Below, one piece after another: positions 31,023 through 40,891 of a stretch of DNA of 64,000 nucleotides; the stretch's first letter is position 1; each line of letters opens with the position of its first letter. The notes beneath the pieces are model-generated. The model was not told the origin of the DNA and made no database searches. It was given only the letters and a program-made list of their open reading frames with translations. The stretch lies in NCBI GenBank assembly GCA_949358305.1, contig OX442314.1, positions 61,017,369 to 61,081,368 of the forward strand, written 5' to 3'. Origin of the DNA: Strigamia acuminata. Taxonomy: Eukaryota; Arthropoda; Chilopoda; Geophilomorpha; Linotaeniidae. The translations under genes were made by a program, and so were the position numbers.

Positions 31023-33130
31023 TTTTTTGGAGTCGGTGGACCTTCAATCGCCAAAGGCGGAGTGGTCGCATTTTTTGGATCCAAAAATTTAGTGAATAAG
31101 TCCGACATGGATTTTGTCATACTAGTTTGCATAGTAGTTTTGAAGTCTTCAAGCTTTTGGTCCAAGGATTCAGCGGTCACCCAATTTTGTCTCTGTCGTT
31201 TAAAAAGATCAGAGGCGGGATTGGTATTGGTATTATTACCAGTACCTTGGGGCTTGTCCTGAACAAATTTTCTTTTTTGTAACAAAGGACATTCCCTCTT
31301 AAAGTGTCCTGGTTGATTGCAATGGAAGCATTTTCCAGTTGCTTTCTCCGATAGGGCACATACCATGTTGTTGAATCCAACATCGTTTTCAAGATTGTCT
31401 GTCTCGTCAGATTCCATAGGTACAACTTCTGGTTCGGCGTTCAACGTCTGAGTAGATCGTATGAGTGGGCGCGAACTCCTGGCGTCTTTACCTTTTTGAG
31501 TATTTGACGGGGCAGTTTCGTCCTCTTTATTGGCAATAGTGTCTACACTAGCATTTTGGGCTTCGAAAAGAGCCCTATTCTGCCGGACAAATTGAAATAT
31601 GTCATTAAATGATTCTTCATAAAGACCTCTATCGATTATTCGATTGTAACTAACTAAATTCAAATTCTCGAGAAGAGTGGGGGCTTCATCTCTTGTTGAA
31701 TAAGATCCTTGAGCTTGTTTAAATCTCAAAAGAAATGTATAAAGTGGCTCTTCTGGGCCCTGGATTAAATTTCGAAGCTTTCGGGCTCGAGTGACAGGGA
31801 TCATGTCAAACTCCGCCAAAAATAACTTTTCGAAAGTTTTCCAGTCAACAAATTTGTCGAGGTTATCGGTATGCCATTCGTGGGCTATACCAGATAAATA
31901 AGTTGGTATTCCGCGTTTTACCATCTCATCCAGAGTCAAACCTTTAGCGACAGCGACTGTTTTGGCTGTAGCTAAAAATTTAGCCACGTCCTTCTGTTTT
32001 CCATCGAAAACAGGCATATCCTGACCTTTGAAAAAGGTTTTGCTCGAATTGTTTGCATTATTATTTTGCTGTGCATTATTCTGCATAAATTGTTGTACTT
32101 GCTGTGCACAATCAGTTTGAATATTTCGCACATGGGTAAGGATGGCTCCCAAGTCGTCGGTGGAAAATCTCGCTTGAGATGAACTACCAGCAGAGGATGC
32201 CGAACCAGAATTATGTTCAAAATTGGGCAGATTTCCCTTAGGGACCTGATTGTCCTGGGGGATTTCTTTCCTTGGAGGAACATAATTTTCATACTGTGTA
32301 TGATTGCCAGATGGTACATGTTGTCCATGTGGAACACTACTTTCATTTTGTACTCGTTCTGGGGGTGTCTGATTTGAACGAGTCTTTCCCACCGGTAAAT
32401 TTTGAATAACGGGGGATGGTGAGATCGGATCGGATCTCCTTGGAGTTCGATTTGACACTCTTTTTGACTGCGTTGGGGGGACAAACTGTCCTTTCCCCGG
32501 TGTCGGGGGGACATAATGTCTATTTCCAGATGTTGGAGTAACATACTGTCTATGTCCAGAGTTTTGGGAGACATTTTGTCTATTCCCCGAAGTTTGGGGG
32601 ATAAAACCCGAATTACTATTGTTAATCGTTCGATTAACACTAGTCGATCTAGACCTTGGTTTGGCTAGATTTAAAGGACTATTAGAGTTGGGTGTTCTTT
32701 GTCCAGAACTTTGTTGACTACGAGATCGGCTAAACGATGGTTCGCGTACCATTCTATCGTTTAGCTGTGGAGTCGACACTATCCGGGCTTGATATCCCAA
32801 CCTCTTTTTAGGAGAGGGAAAGTCCAGCTTACGATTCGTGGGAATCGTTTTTCGTGGGGTTCGGTGTGAAGTCCGCGAATGCCGACTTTCGTTCTCCGAA
32901 TTTTCATCTTCATCGGGTCTAATTCTCTGATTTCTTTTCTCAAGTACGCGTACATGATTAACCGCTTCGGTTATTGTTTTGAAATCAGCCCGATTTAGAT
33001 TATAGAGTCGACAATACTCTGTCAAATCGTCCGGAATTAAATCCGTTTGGTCTTCGAGTCGGACGTAACTATTTTCCAAGTTTCCGTCATCAACTTCTCG
33101 TTCATTCATATGAATGTTTTCGTCAGACAT
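31019..33130 (-). CDS. gag: Element B Gag
   Basis: 703 residues from ATG 33,130 (MSDENIHMNE). An upward extension of 37 residues has no ATG. An N-terminal module LTEYCRLYNLNRADFKTITE recurs, diverged, twice in the gag-like protein of element E. Then follows a long Ser/Pro/Asn/Gln-rich region with degenerate repeats (FVPPTQ, YVPPTP, YVTPTSG), a capsid-like segment (DKFVDWKTFEKLFLAEFD ... LYTFLLRFKQAQG) and one canonical zinc knuckle CFHCNQPGHFKREC. The stop TAG follows directly after an A AAA AAC slippery heptamer. Confidence 0.9.
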   Translation of the reverse strand: MSDENIHMNEREVDDGNLENSYVRLEDQTDLIPDDLTEYCRLYNLNRADFKTITEAVNHVRVLEKRNQRIRPDEDENSENESRHSRTSHRTPRKTIPTNRKLDFPSPKKRLGYQARIVSTPQLNDRMVREPSFSRSRSQQSSGQRTPNSNSPLNLAKPRSRSTSVNRTINNSNSGFIPQTSGNRQNVSQNSGHRQYVTPTSGNRHYVPPTPGKGQFVPPTQSKRVSNRTPRRSDPISPSPVIQNLPVGKTRSNQTPPERVQNESSVPHGQHVPSGNHTQYENYVPPRKEIPQDNQVPKGNLPNFEHNSGSASSAGSSSQARFSTDDLGAILTHVRNIQTDCAQQVQQFMQNNAQQNNNANNSSKTFFKGQDMPVFDGKQKDVAKFLATAKTVAVAKGLTLDEMVKRGIPTYLSGIAHEWHTDNLDKFVDWKTFEKLFLAEFDMIPVTRARKLRNLIQGPEEPLYTFLLRFKQAQGSYSTRDEAPTLLENLNLVSYNRIIDRGLYEESFNDIFQFVRQNRALFEAQNASVDTIANKEDETAPSNTQKGKDARSSRPLIRSTQTLNAEPEVVPMESDETDNLENDVGFNNMVCALSEKATGKCFHCNQPGHFKRECPLLQKRKFVQDKPQGTGNNTNTNPASDLFKRQRQNWVTAESLDQKLEDFKTTMQTSMTKSMSDLFTKFLDPKNATTPPLAIEGPPTPKN
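31022..31028 (-). other. Programmed -1 frameshift site A AAA AAC
   Basis: On the minus strand, in the gag frame, CC[A AAA AAC] TAG. The heptamer is a classical slippery sequence, sits immediately before the gag stop, and the -1 frame continues open into pol. Confidence 0.8.
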
Positions 33131-33921
33131 GATAAAAGTTTTTAAATTCTTTATTACTAAAGAACGATAACACACTTTATATAAAAAAAAATACACTTCA
33201 AAATAACAATACACTTCGATAAGGTTAAGCTTAAACTCCACGTGCTGGGTAAACGTGTTAAACTATCGATAAATTTTAAACAATCAAATGAATCCTACTA
33301 CAAGTAAACTAGCGTCGGGTGAGAAGGCGCTTTAAACTATTTGTTAAAATAATAGATGAAATACACTTAACTTTAGCTGGTTTACGGCGTGGAAAATTCG
33401 AATCGGGACTGAACGGGACGGCGTGGTCAAGATGGCTACTGGAGCACGTGTCTGCAGGTCTGGTCTGGATACGAATGGTCGTCTGTAGTCTGGATCCGCG
33501 TGGCATCGAGGATCGATAATCCTTTAATCCCTCGACACTTTATTGGTGGAAAGTTATTTTATCCAATGATAAAATGGAAACTAATCCTTTATTTTAGTAG
33601 TTTTCTACTACGTCCGCACTTTGGCCTGGTCAATCTCGTTACTGATTGGATATTTCTTACGAAAATATTCAACTAACATTGGAATTTTACCAAGCCTTGT
33701 TTCGTGAAAATTAAAATTAATTTTACTTCGATTTTAAGTGTTTTTTCAACACAACGAAACTTTCCCTTTAATGTTAGAGTTCTCACGAATCCCAACGTTC
33801 TTAAAGAGGATTCCCTACTTCGCAAAAGCAGAGACATATAAAATGTTTTGAAATGTTATACTCTTTATTTATCTCAATTTTCACTTTTATTTAAATTCGG
33901 TAAATTTAAACTTTGCAACCT
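33131..33921 (-). other. Element B leader
   Basis: 0.8 kb between primer site and gag. It includes GACGGCGTGGTCAAGATG (about 33,417), also found in element E's leader at 60,914. No gene. Confidence 0.6.
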
Positions 33922-33939
33922 ATCTCGGTGGGACCTCCA
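33922..33939 (-). other. Element B primer-binding site, tRNA-Gln-like
   Basis: On the minus strand TGGAGGTCCCACCGAGAT follows the 5' LTR after a 2-nt spacer. It is complementary to the 3' end expected for animal tRNA-Gln (…ATCTCGGTGGRACCTCCA). Confidence 0.7.
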
Positions 33940-33941
33940 CG

Positions 33942-35593
33942 TGTGACGGTGACGACCACAACTCCTATCGCATGATAGTACCGGGTATAAGTCGCGTGAA
34001 TTAGTGAATAGTAACGAGATAAATAAATACAACAGAGTTATCAAAACAAGACATTTATTGTTATCAAACAATATAAACAAATCTAAAGTTATACAAATGA
34101 CTAATGCCGACATTTGGCAAGTTAAATACAAGTTAAACTATACATGAAATTGGCTGTAAAACAGCCCTGAAATAATATGATTACGGTTATTGGTGATCCG
34201 GGGTTCGGGAACGGCAAAACGCCCGCTCGACCGAGTTATAGATGTCGTCTGCGATAGCCGGGCTGGCTGTGTCCTCGCGGCTTCCGTCGGCGCTTCGTAA
34301 TCGTGGAACTGCTTCGTTCGCGTTCCAGGTCCGTATCGTGTAATGGTCCGTGTAATGCTTCTTGGTTCGATCCGAGAGGTGCGGTTGACTCATGTGCACC
34401 GCCACAACTAGGGTTGGAAATTGGTAATGAATAAATGAAGTCATTTATTCGCCAAGGTTCCGCTTGCGAATTATATTTAATTCGCGATGTTGTGAGTTTA
34501 ATAAATTAACTCAATAAATTGTATTCAATTTATTGTACGAATTTGATTCGTCATACAGTGAAATAAGTCTCGTGACTTACTTCGGTTGTTAACTTGTTGC
34601 CAAGTTTAAACAATTAAGGTGTATTTATCAACTACAAAATATAATAAAGGTTAAACATCGCAACACACAATTGCCGTCAAAGTTCGCCTTGCTGAGCAGA
34701 ACAGTATCGCGCGTGCCCTAAATAACAGTGCGGTGAGAGACGGCACTGGTATTCAGGGGGATATAGCCCGCAGTTCTGCACAACAGAATTAATCACCCGA
34801 GATACTACTCATAAGTAGACTGCTTTGGCACCATCACCGAAGAGATATAACTTTCCCAAACACATAGTGCTACTGGCGGTAACTGCATGTTTTGCATGCA
34901 GACTGCTTTGGCACCATCAAGTGATGGAGTCAATCTCTTTCAGTAACAGTGCTACTAACGGTTACTAAATACTTTGGTATCACACGTGATTCTATTGTCC
35001 GACCACGAGGATACTTATGCGGGAGGCTTTCTCCTCGGCAAGACCGTTTGACGGAAACATTAACAGTCCGAACTTCGCCTTCAGTTGACGGGGGTTGCAT
35101 GGCTCAGCAGAGCCATGCTATGCATGGACCGGTAGGCCCATGCCCTGAGTAAGAAACAGTTATTTGACATGCGGAACATACCAAATAACCAGAAATCAAG
35201 AACTAACTTAACTTCCTGTTGTCAGGGAGTTTTATACTCGGTGGGATTAGGTTCCACCAATCTCGTATCGCAGGAAGTGGATACGGAGATGCAAATTGGG
35301 ATTATGTTAATCTTTTAGCATAAACCGGAACTGGATACCGGGGACAGGAAATGGATACACAGAACGGAAATACCTTCAAAACCGTGTTCCTCGTCATGTA
35401 TCGGTGATAAAGCAGTAACGCCTATCTTATCTTCTTAAGTATTGATAATATACCTTTATATTATCGATGTGAATCACATTTGGTCGTATCAAACATAATA
35501 ATATGTTTGTGAACTATTTATATGGGAAATAGTAAGCTCGAGGTTGAATTTGCCGCTAGTACTAGTGGCGCCATCTATTGCTAATTTGTCACA
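33942..35593 (-). repeat. Element B 5' LTR
   Basis: 1,652 bp, matching 22,445-24,096 throughout by eye, including the tandem repeat (units at 34,817 and 34,900). Followed by CAAG (35,594-35,597). Confidence 0.93.
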
Positions 35594-35669
35594 CAAGTAG
35601 ACAAACCTGGATGAAATAATAAATGTAAAGGATAAGTTAGACATTGTTTCAAAATAGATCGGGTATGGT

Positions 35670-36511
35670 CATTTTAGCAACGCTCATTTTAGCGACGCTC
35701 AGTTTAGCCACACAAAAACTTAGGTTTTAGCGACAAGCCGGCTCAAAAAAGTGGTTTTCATCAAAAAACCAGTAAGGTTAAGTTCGCGGGGGGTCAAGGG
35801 GGGGCTGCGCCCCCCCTTGTTAGCCCTTCTTAGGAATTAACCCTCCCCACCCCAACCTAGGGTCAATTTTGACCCTGGAAAGTGTTTTTTATTTTTTTTT
35901 TTATTAAAAAAAATGTTTTTCTTTCTGATTTTTTTTGTATTTTGCTTTTTTATCATTTACAACGATAAAAAAAATATGGGGACTGATAATTTTAAATTTT
36001 TTTTTTTTTGCTAATAACTTCGATTTTGGGCTAAATACACAATTTTAAGGTCGAAAATGTCATTTTTTTGTCCAAACTAATATTTATTTTTACTAAAACC
36101 ATCATTTTTTTCTAAAACAACTGATATTTTAACTAAAACGATCGATTTTTCGTAACGTCGCTAGGACGAACTGGTGCATGGCCGCCGGTACCGTACCGTC
36201 CGTGTGTTGCGGTATTTCATGGTGCGGTATTGTTGCCGCTTAACCTTTGTTACAAAGAAATGTTTTGCTATTATTAACTCTAATGTTATCACACACCAAA
36301 AATACCAAAATAACTGAAGTTAGATGTCAAATAAACCGAAAAATCATCGAATCATTTGGACACGAACATGCGTCCATGCGCTGCGGCGGCCATCTTGTTT
36401 GGGGTCAAAAATGACCCGGGTTGGGTGAGTAGGGATTTATTTTTAGGTTGGGGCTGCTAGGGTTAAACCGTCGCTAAAATGAGCGTCGCTAAAATGGGCG
36501 TCGCTAAAATG
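35670..36511. mobile_element. Iterated-terminus (ATTTTAGCG) element carrying a nested MITE
   Basis: The left end repeats CATTTTAGCGACGCT and the right end repeats its complement AGCGTCGCTAAAATG. Outside the nested insertion it matches 8,673-8,918 in reverse orientation, including the GC hairpin. Confidence 0.65.
35841..36462. mobile_element. piggyBac-like MITE nested in the iterated-terminus element
   Basis: TTAA flanks both sides (35,837-35,840 and 36,463-36,466). The ends CCCTCCCCACCCCAACCTA and TAGGTTGGGGCTGCTAGGG form an imperfect inverted repeat beginning CCCT, as in piggyBac-type elements. Inside, GGGTCAATTTTGACCC and GGGTCAAAAATGACCC palindromes occur near the two ends. Non-coding. 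Confidence 0.7.
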
Positions 36512-37971
36512 TTGTATATCCATACATGCAGAAATGCATTTTTATATGTAAACGTGCGACTAGCAATCGAATAAAACCAATATTCACTTGAATTTAAGAA
36601 ATTATCGTGTATGCTTCTGATTCATTTCGAACGACCATCCCATATACTTTCTGATTTGAACTTAACAATGTGTCATCAATGATTATTCAAATTGTACCAT
36701 GAAACTTGAAGGTTTTTTTTTCTGGTTTAAATTATTAAGAATAACTTTGACAACGCGTTTGGGATTTCTGTCACGCCTATTTCCGTCTGGGGTTGGGCAT
36801 GCTTCCGTTGCCATCTGTTAAAGATCCGGTCCTGTGTGCTGCGATGGCTGCTCCAAAAATGATTTTTAGAAATCCAGGGATTTTTGACAGGAAAACCGCC
36901 GCCGATTGGACGAGATATTTGCAGCATTTCTGCACCTTGAACAATATTCCTGTTGCGATCAGCAAGAGATAGATGAGGTTCACTGAGAACGTGTGTTGCT
37001 AGCAGCGGAAGAGGAAAGTCACTTGTTGTTTGCAACTTGCGAAAGAAGAGAAGTTTTTAATTTACTTCTAAGATTTGACATTTGCATTTTAAACTCATCT
37101 GATGGAGTCACTGGCTTTGGTTAGACACGTCCTGGTGCTGGTTATGCTATTCTTCCTGCTTGGAATGCAAATTGTGTTTGAGTTAGTGATTTAAGTCTGT
37201 TTATTGTGTTAAGTATACCTGTTTCTCATATTTACGCGTTGTTTAGCAGTTGTGTTGTTTCCCATTTTCTAGTCTAGTTGTGAAGGTGAGTGATGAAAAT
37301 TTCCAACATGGCCGCTTTAGCAATTGTAGACTGGATTGGGAAAAACTTAAGATTAACTGTTTTATTAGTTTACAGTAAGGTTTTTGCTAGTTTGTGAGTT
37401 TTTCTAACCTTTGTCTGTTCTTGCAGAAGTTTCTTGACAGCCTGAGATGCGTGCTAGCTGACGGGGAGCTTTGATTTGAGGTCCCTGACAGTTGAGATCA
37501 AGCAATTCACTTTAGGCGCCTTTAGGATAGAAAATGAGTTAAGGATGCATTTATTTGCACCTGTATGGATGGAGCATAGCTGTTTTTACCCTTCTGTTGT
37601 TCTGATTCGCTCCTTTTGGCTCCAGGGAATTGACACGCTCCTTGTTTGTCCTCATTCACGGCATTTCTCTGTCTCATGTCCGCCATTGTGGTTGAGTGCG
37701 GTCCTGCTACTCTCTAGGAAGATGTGTTCGAATTTTTCCTTGAGTTGTTGCAAGATGTTTGCTAGTAATTGTCTTTTCATGTGTTTTTAAGAGTTTTAAT
37801 ATGTATTGATTCGAGTTTTTAGTAGCTGTCTTTGTTTTCAAGTGCAGATCTGGATTTCAGTGAGAGCTGCTTGCTCATTGGCTGTTACCATGTGTACTCA
37901 GCGTTAAGCTTTGTTAAAATTTATTTTAAGGAAATTTTTGTATTGCATTTCTGTTATTTTATTTGTTTAAC
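36512..37971. other. Non-coding stretch, one weak coding candidate
   Basis: On the minus strand 36,777-36,983 gives a hydrophobic peptide (NLIYLLLIATGILFK) followed by a polar tail, but it has no clear ATG, partner exon or family, so it is not called as a gene. The rest is AT-rich. Confidence 0.35.
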
Positions 37972-37975
37972 TTAA

Positions 37976-38944
37976 AGGGGATGGACTAATCGGCAGCTGT
38001 CAATCGTCAGCTGTCAGCTGGCAGCTGACGAATCGGATTAGCGAGATAATCCCCTAAAAACGCCAAAACTAATCGTCAGCTGTCAGCTGTCAATCGTCAG
38101 CTGCCGATTTTTAGCTGTTAGCTGCGCCGATTTTCAACCGTCAGCTGCCGATTTTTGGCGGACTAATGCGCCGATTTTTGGCGGACTAATGCGCCGATTT
38201 TTGGCCGACAGCTGCGCTGGTTTTAGACCGGCAGCTGCCGCCGAATTTTGACCGGCAGCTGCGCCGATTTTTGGCCGACAGCTGACGATTTTTGAATTTG
38301 ATGGCAGCTGCGCTGGTTTTAGACCGGCAGCTGCCGCCGGTTTTTGACGTACAGCTGACGATTTTTGGAGGACAGCTAACGATTTTTGAATTTGATGGCA
38401 GCATTTTCGATCGTGTATTTGACCGGCAGCTGCGCCGGTTTTAGATCGGCAGCTGCGTCGATTTTCGACCGTCAGCTGCGCTGGTTTTTGACCGGCAGCT
38501 GCACTGGTTTTAGACTGGCAGCTGCGCTGGTTTTAGACCGGCAGCTGCCGCCGATTTTTGGCGGATTAATGCGCCGTTTTTACCCGGCAGCTGGCGATTT
38601 TTTGGCAAACAGTTGACGATTAGTCCGCCAAAAATCGTGGCAGCTGCTGGCCAAAAACCGGCGCAGCTGCCGGTCTAAAACCAGCGCAGCTGACGGTCCA
38701 AAACCAGCGCAGCTGTCGGTCAAAAACCAGCGCAGCTAACGGTCAAAAATCGGCGTATTAGTCCGCCATTGAAAATCGGCGCAGCTAACAGCTAAAAATC
38801 GGCAGCTGACAATTGACAGCTGACAGCTGACAATTAGTTTTGGCGTTTTTAGGGGATTATCTCGCTAATCCGATTCGTCAGCTGCCAGCTGCCAGCTGAC
38901 AGCTGACAGCTGACGATTGACAGCTGCCGATTAGTCCATCCCTT
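37976..38944. mobile_element. 969-bp fold-back element built from CAGCTG-rich units
   Basis: TTAA on both sides (37,972-37,975; 38,945-38,948). The left end AGGGGATGGACTAATCGGC and the right-end complement AAGGGATGGACTAATCGGC start inverted arms. The arms extend for at least 180 bp on each side, including an identical GCGAGATAATCCCC block. The middle is a tandem of degenerate 20-40 bp units (GGCAGCTGCGCCGATTTTT type). It could fold into one long hairpin. No ORF of its own; probably mobilised by a TTAA-specific transposase. Confidence 0.75.
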
Positions 38945-39170
38945 TTAAAGGATTGTTATTACTAGCTATTGCATTAAGTTTACAGACTTGTTAGTATTTA
39001 AGTTTGCTATCTCTGATTTAATGTACGGAAGCCCTACTATTACACCTATCGTTTTTCTCCTTTTTTCTTACTAACAGTAACACCTTTTGCATTGTATTTT
39101 CCTTTGTTGCGGTCACTGCTCATTTTTGTAGGCAAGTGGCTTTTGTTTTGATGTCAGTTGTTAAGGTATA

Positions 39171-39767
39171 CAGTCGAAACTCTTTATAACGAATCGCGAT
39201 ATAACGAATTATCGCTATAACGAATTGGTGAAAATGACTTGGTTGGCCAGCCATAGAACACCATGTTGAATATTTTCGTTATAACGAATTTCGATATAAC
39301 GAATTATTCGTTATAACAAACAGATTTCAGGTACACTATAATACCCATAAGCTCTCGTTACAATGAATTTTCAAAACTGATCACATCACACACAACATCC
39401 GATGCCCATATTTAGAAAACAAACGAAAATGAAAATGGCTGCCAAATGAAAGGCAATTTTGATTTACGACAAGCTGAACATTATTGATGCCATTGACAAT
39501 GGCATGAAGCCCTCAATTGTAGCAGAGGAGTTTAATTTTTTCCCGTTCTACAATTTCCAACAATTTTAAGGAATCCGGGATAAAATTAACATGAAACTTG
39601 CAAGTGGTAATCAACGTTTACAAAAAAATCGTGTTTGGTGCTAAAATTTTTTTAAGATTTTTAAGATTTTTTTTAAGATTTTTTCACCTAATTCGTTTTA
39701 ACAAATTCTCGTTATAACGAATCGATTCGTCCGGTCCCTTGCGATTCGTTATAAAGAGTTTCGACTG
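39171..39767 (+). mobile_element. pogo/Tigger-like remnant
   Basis: It starts CAGTCGAAACTCTTTATAACG and ends with the complement CGTTATAAAGAGTTTCGACTG, flanked by TA on each side. Internal TATAACGAATT repeats lie near both ends, as in pogo-type elements. Confidence 0.75.
39466..39590 (+). pseudogene. Fragment of pogo-type transposase (CENP-B-like helix-turn-helix)
   Basis: The plus strand reads KLNIIDAIDNGMKPSIVAEE and then, after a small frame change, SRSTISNNFKESGIK. This resembles the N-terminal DNA-binding helix-turn-helix of pogo/Tigger transposases (k-x-x-i-i-x-a-x-x-x-G-x-k-p-s-x-v-A-x-x-f ... r-S-T-i-s). The rest of the transposase is deleted. Confidence 0.6.
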
Positions 39768-39827
39768 TAGTTGTTATGCAAATGTTATTAGAATAAACAC
39801 AAGCTTTTATGTTCTGTTTTTACCAAC

Positions 39828-40823
39828 TGTGGTGACCCGACTGGGGTGGGGCACGAAGAGTTTCTCTCGTGGCCTACATACGGGTAAAGAAGGGGAGTCG
39901 CACGCGCGCCTCCCTTCCCTCAGAGCATTGACATCCAGTCAATGGACGGGCGTCTGCCCTGGGGGAGTGGGGGAGATTCGTCTTCTCCACTATTGGGTGG
40001 CTTTAGTCACCTGTCACCCCCCGCTTTGTGCAAAGGAATTCGCCTTGCACTGAGCGGGCAGAACCAACACAAAAATCAACCAAGATACACGTAAAAGCCA
40101 AACGTCCTAAAACGATCAAGCCTAAGTACAAAGACTTCAGGAGTGACCTAGGACAAGGGACTTTCAACGTGAGTACGATTGATTTGTGTTAACCTCCGCA
40201 GAGTAACCTGCGAAACAAGATTACCACACTATTTTAGCAAGCCAGCTAGAAATAGTAAACCTACTCCAATTTAGCGAGTTGTGCAGACAAACGGTCGCAC
40301 AAGCCTAAATTGCAGTAACCACGACGAGCGTTCCCGCCGCTGTGTGTATCGCCGGGAACCACCAAGCGTCCGCCGCTGTGTGATCGCCGGACACCTAAAC
40401 AAAACCCTAAACCTAGACAACAGACCAGAAGTAAGACCTTTTAGGCATTCACTCGCGCCCGACCAGCGTGAGCCCGAAGGACCGAACGAGAAACGTGAGA
40501 CGAGGACGCCATTCATTGCCACGCCGGCCCAAGACGACACCACGTTGCCACGCGGACGCCATCTTGGATCCACAGCGACAAAGGACGACCTCGACCAGTT
40601 TCCCGCCAACTTCACACCCCTTTCCTCTTACCTTTTTATTCCCTTACATATTTTATTCCCTTTTAACTGTATATTCCCGTATAATAAATACATTTATTAT
40701 ATTTACCTTTTACATTGTCTTGCCGTGTTACATTATTTGGGTAACCGCTTGAGTAAAGCGGTATTGCGAGATCAGAGAGTGACTCATACCACGTATCAGC
40801 GACAGACCGAGTTGAGCGCGACA
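39828..40823 (+). repeat. Element C 5' LTR
   Basis: TGTGGTGACCCGACTGG ... GAGCGCGACA. Contains AATAAA at 40,683. It is identical to 52,348-53,343 except at two CpG sites (here CGAGGACG and TTGCGAGA; in the other copy TGAGGACG and TTGCAAGA). Confidence 0.93.
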
Positions 40824-40825
40824 CG

Positions 40826-40843
40826 TGGGGGCCTGTCCGGGAT
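40826..40843 (+). other. Element C primer-binding site, tRNA-Pro-like
   Basis: TGGGGGCCTGTCCGGGAT, 2 nt after the LTR. It matches the known tRNA-Pro site except for a two-base CT/TC difference. Confidence 0.7.
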
Positions 40844-40891
40844 CGATTTAAACGACTCGAATAGAACTTGAGATCATTTTCATACCCAAAA

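Larger units (their letters stand above)
22445..35593 (-). mobile_element. LTR retrotransposon B, Ty3/gypsy type, complete
   Basis: 13.1 kb on the minus strand: 1,652-bp LTRs, CAAG duplications on both sides (22,441-22,444 and 35,594-35,597), tRNA-Gln-like primer site, gag, frameshifted pol, third ORF, polypurine tract. All main ORFs are open and the LTRs have equal length with no difference seen by eye. Confidence 0.93.

Noticed and set aside
33131-33241. N-terminal extension of B Gag to 33,241
   Set aside because: The extension has no ATG start and is AT-rich leader sequence; the ATG at 33,130 is followed by recognisable Gag sequence shared with element E.
33922-33939. tRNA gene
   Set aside because: Only the last 18 bases of a tRNA (antisense) are present, as expected for a primer-binding site; no D arm or anticodon arm. 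No complete tRNA or rRNA gene was seen in the window.
36777-36983. Membrane-protein exon on the minus strand
   Set aside because: Hydrophobic reading frame without supporting ATG, partner exons or family match; kept only as a remark.
37976-38944. CRISPR-like array of short repeats
   Set aside because: Units are degenerate, inverted and without unique spacers; the context is an animal genome and the element has transposon-like ends.
40281-40871. 196-residue ORF, similar one at 52,801
   Set aside because: Lies in the element C LTR; both copies read out of the LTR into unrelated flanks.
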